Assembly (NCBI GenBank): GCA_963791325.1
Contig: CAWBRU010000021.1
Coordinates: 186,001 to 250,000 of the forward strand
Reading direction: 5' to 3'
Length of the DNA stretch: 64,000 nt
Origin: JBEVJK01 sp963791325
Lineage (GTDB): Bacteria; Pseudomonadota; Alphaproteobacteria; Rhizobiales; Rhizobiaceae
This document shows positions 62,148 through 64,000 of this stretch, piece by piece (the first letter of the stretch is position 1; each line of letters opens with the position of its first letter). The translations under genes were made by a program, and so were the position numbers. The notes below the pieces were generated by a model, which worked only from the letters and a program-made list of their open reading frames with translations, had not been told where the DNA came from and did not search any database.

Positions 62148-62296
62148 GGCGGGAACTCCCTCGCCGCGCTGCCGCGCGTCTGAGGACGAAGACTCTCACC
62201 TCGGTGCCGATCTCGAAAGTTGCCAAAGCTGGCGATGCCATACGGTGCGCCGGGTTGCTGCAAGGCCTCGGCCGCACCATTCGGGCAATAGAAGGC

Positions 62297-62323
62297 GGCC
62301 CGATGGGGTTACCCCATCGGGCC
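62297..62323. promoter_or_regulatory. Perfect 27-base palindrome upstream of acidic gene
   Basis: Two 13-base arms (GGCCCGATGGGGT and ACCCCATCGGGCC) around a single central T. It lies 77 bases after the LuxR-type gene stop and 150 bases before the acidic gene start, both on the minus strand. It can fold as a hairpin (terminator of the regulator gene) or serve as a dimer binding site for the regulator; the sequence alone does not decide. Confidence 0.65.
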
Positions 62324-62400
62324 GGGCTGGTCTTGGGAGGACCGCGCGTCTTGATCTTTGCAATTGCCGGCAAAAGCCGGCGCGCCGTTTGCGTCCCGCT

Positions 62401-63168
62401 TCAGGCGTCGACATTGAGGAGAGTGCGCTGGACCGCCAGCGCCGCCTCCGTGCGATTGGTCGCCTTGAGCTTGCGCATGATCCGCGAGATGTGAACCTTG
62501 ACGGTGTTCTGCGACAGCTTGAGCTCGTTGGCGATGATCTTGTTGGAGAGCCCGCGCTGCAGCGTTGCGATCACCTCGCGCTCGCGCTGGGTGAAGGCGA
62601 CTTGCGCGCCCCTGGGCCCGACGACCGCCTCGGCGGCGATCGGCCCGACGGCGATCGGCGTGCGCATGTCCAGCCATTCGTCCATCGGCGGGGCTTCTTC
62701 GACGCCGCGCCCTAACAGAACCGAGCGCGGAAAGTAGGCGCCCCCGGCGATCACCAGCTTCAGCGCGGCGAGCACGATCTCGATCCCGTCGCGGTCGGTG
62801 ACGAAGCCGCGCACTCCGGCGCGGGCGGTGTCGGCGATGACGGCATCGGTGATGCTCGCCTCGTCCTGCTGGGTGATCAGCATCAGCGGTTCGCGGGCCA
62901 TCGCTCGGCGCAGATGGGCGATGCATTGCACGACGCAGCTGTCGGCCATGCTGCGGCCATGGATATTGAGGATGAGCAGCTCGATCGGGCGGCCGGCAAG
63001 GGAGGCGATGTCGTGGGTCGAGGCGATCTCTTCGACCGCAAAGGCCGGCATCTCGTCGCGAAGGATGCGCGTCAGGCTGGTCCGCGACAGCACCTGGCGG
63101 TCGATGACGACGATCGTCGGCCGCTCAGAAGGAATGCCGCTCTGTTCAGGCGAAATCATGACAGTCAT
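62401..63168 (-). CDS. Orphan LuxR/NarL-type regulator with degenerate receiver
   Basis: Regulator of 255 residues. Residues ~20-140 have the fold of a receiver (TIVVIDRQVLSRTSLTRILR, then LLILNIHGRSMADSCVVQCI), but the acidic pocket is reduced to one Asp and the phospho-accepting Asp is replaced by Asn (LLILNIHG). The C-terminal LuxR helix-turn-helix is intact: FTQREREVIATLQRGLSNKI, then ANELKLSQNTVKVHISRIMR. The ATG at 63168 follows GGGAGGGAACG. It probably controls the acidic protein/type I secretion locus by a phosphorylation-independent mechanism; this link is inferred from position. Confidence 0.88.
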   Translation of the reverse strand: MTVMISPEQSGIPSERPTIVVIDRQVLSRTSLTRILRDEMPAFAVEEIASTHDIASLAGRPIELLILNIHGRSMADSCVVQCIAHLRRAMAREPLMLITQQDEASITDAVIADTARAGVRGFVTDRDGIEIVLAALKLVIAGGAYFPRSVLLGRGVEEAPPMDEWLDMRTPIAVGPIAAEAVVGPRGAQVAFTQREREVIATLQRGLSNKIIANELKLSQNTVKVHISRIMRKLKATNRTEAALAVQRTLLNVDA

Positions 63169-63530
63169 CGTTCCCTCCCTGTCTCTTCGCATGAGTCGTA
63201 AAGTCGGCCTCGGCGCCGCCGCCCGAAGCAGGCAGCGGCGCGCACCGCTCTTTTTTTGCGGACCACCCCCAGCCCTCCGCCCCAGCGTCGTCTGGTGGTC
63301 TCATCGAGCCGTTGGTTCGGCTCCTATGCTGAGACTAGACAGCGACCAGGGGTATGACTGTGAAAAGCATCACAGTAAGCGCTGATCGCTTACGTTGTTA
63401 TCAAAGGAGTATGAGTGCCCGCTTTTATTATGCGCCCGAAGTCGTTCGGCGCCACTGCCGTCCATGTTGCAAATGTCGCCAGCTTCCTTGACACTATGCC
63501 CCCAAGTATAGCCGCGCAAGGAGCATTTTA
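63169..63530. other. Divergent intergenic region with inverted repeat, no supported gene
   Basis: About 360 bases between the LuxR-type gene and the gamma-glutamyltransferase. The right half is less GC-rich than its surroundings (CATCACAGTAAGCGCTGATC, then GCTTACGTTGTTATCAAAGG), as expected for promoters. It includes the 7-base inverted repeat GTAAGCG/CGCTTAC at 63375-63393. A 26-codon Cys-rich reading frame at 63411-63491 is discussed among the findings. No RNA gene is recognised. Confidence 0.5.

Positions 63531-64000
<470 letters not shown>

Overview
The window is a GC-rich chromosomal stretch with dense, often overlapping genes. It has many ABC uptake systems for sugars, amines and branched-chain-type solutes, FGGY kinases, HWE/HisKA_2-type signalling, an ECF42-type sigma factor, and an intergenic palindromic repeat of the kind known from Hyphomicrobiales. 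Together these point to an alphaproteobacterium of the order Hyphomicrobiales (Rhizobiales) living by catabolism of plant- or soil-derived compounds. No rRNA, tRNA, phage, insertion sequence or CRISPR was seen.

Layout. 0-0.8 kb: end of urocanate hydratase. 0.8-9.1 kb: a pentose/polyol-type sugar divergon with a CUT2 ABC transporter, a fucose-isomerase-like enzyme, an FGGY kinase and a LacI regulator; two copies of a 13-bp operator sit in the shared intergenic region. 9.2-13.7 kb: a lipid-linked sugar transferase trio converging on a two-component pair. 13.7-16.5 kb: a DUF1349 protein, a DGPF/ECF42 pair and a small secreted protein. 16.6-26.9 kb: a second sugar locus (BtpA-like, M42 peptidase, FGGY kinase, CUT1 transporter, FucU, ribokinase, UxuA). 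Its transporter genes carry at least fifteen apparent frameshifts as the sequence stands.

26.9-42.5 kb: a candidate methylated-amine/polyamine catabolic regulon. It holds two PYROXD2-like FAD oxidoreductases, a GcvT-like protein, a methyltransferase, a BetI-like repressor, a Pot-type transporter, an amine oxidase, a class III aminotransferase and a Rieske oxygenase. Three near-identical 16-bp operators (31682, 38729, 42452) sit at the promoters that would drive nearly all of these genes. 42.7-45.7 kb: a CHASE3 histidine kinase, a receiver, and a receiver-HisKA_2 kinase in one overlapping operon. 45.7-54.2 kb: a Liv-type transporter split over two divergent operons, with two HWW-motif aldo/keto reductases (one fused to RidA), a TIGR04076 protein and a GntR regulator. 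54.3-56.0 kb: a CPA2 antiporter with a cNMP-binding domain.

56.1-63.2 kb holds the most unusual locus: a PrtD/HlyD-type type I secretion pair placed among three extremely acidic, Asp-rich proteins with no RTX repeats. They are followed by an orphan LuxR-type regulator whose receiver lacks the phospho-acceptor Asp. The acidic proteins share a short alternating motif, one is about half aspartate and encoded by a hexanucleotide repeat, and strong hairpins separate the genes. I infer an uncharacterised secreted polyanionic protein system. The window ends inside a gamma-glutamyltransferase.
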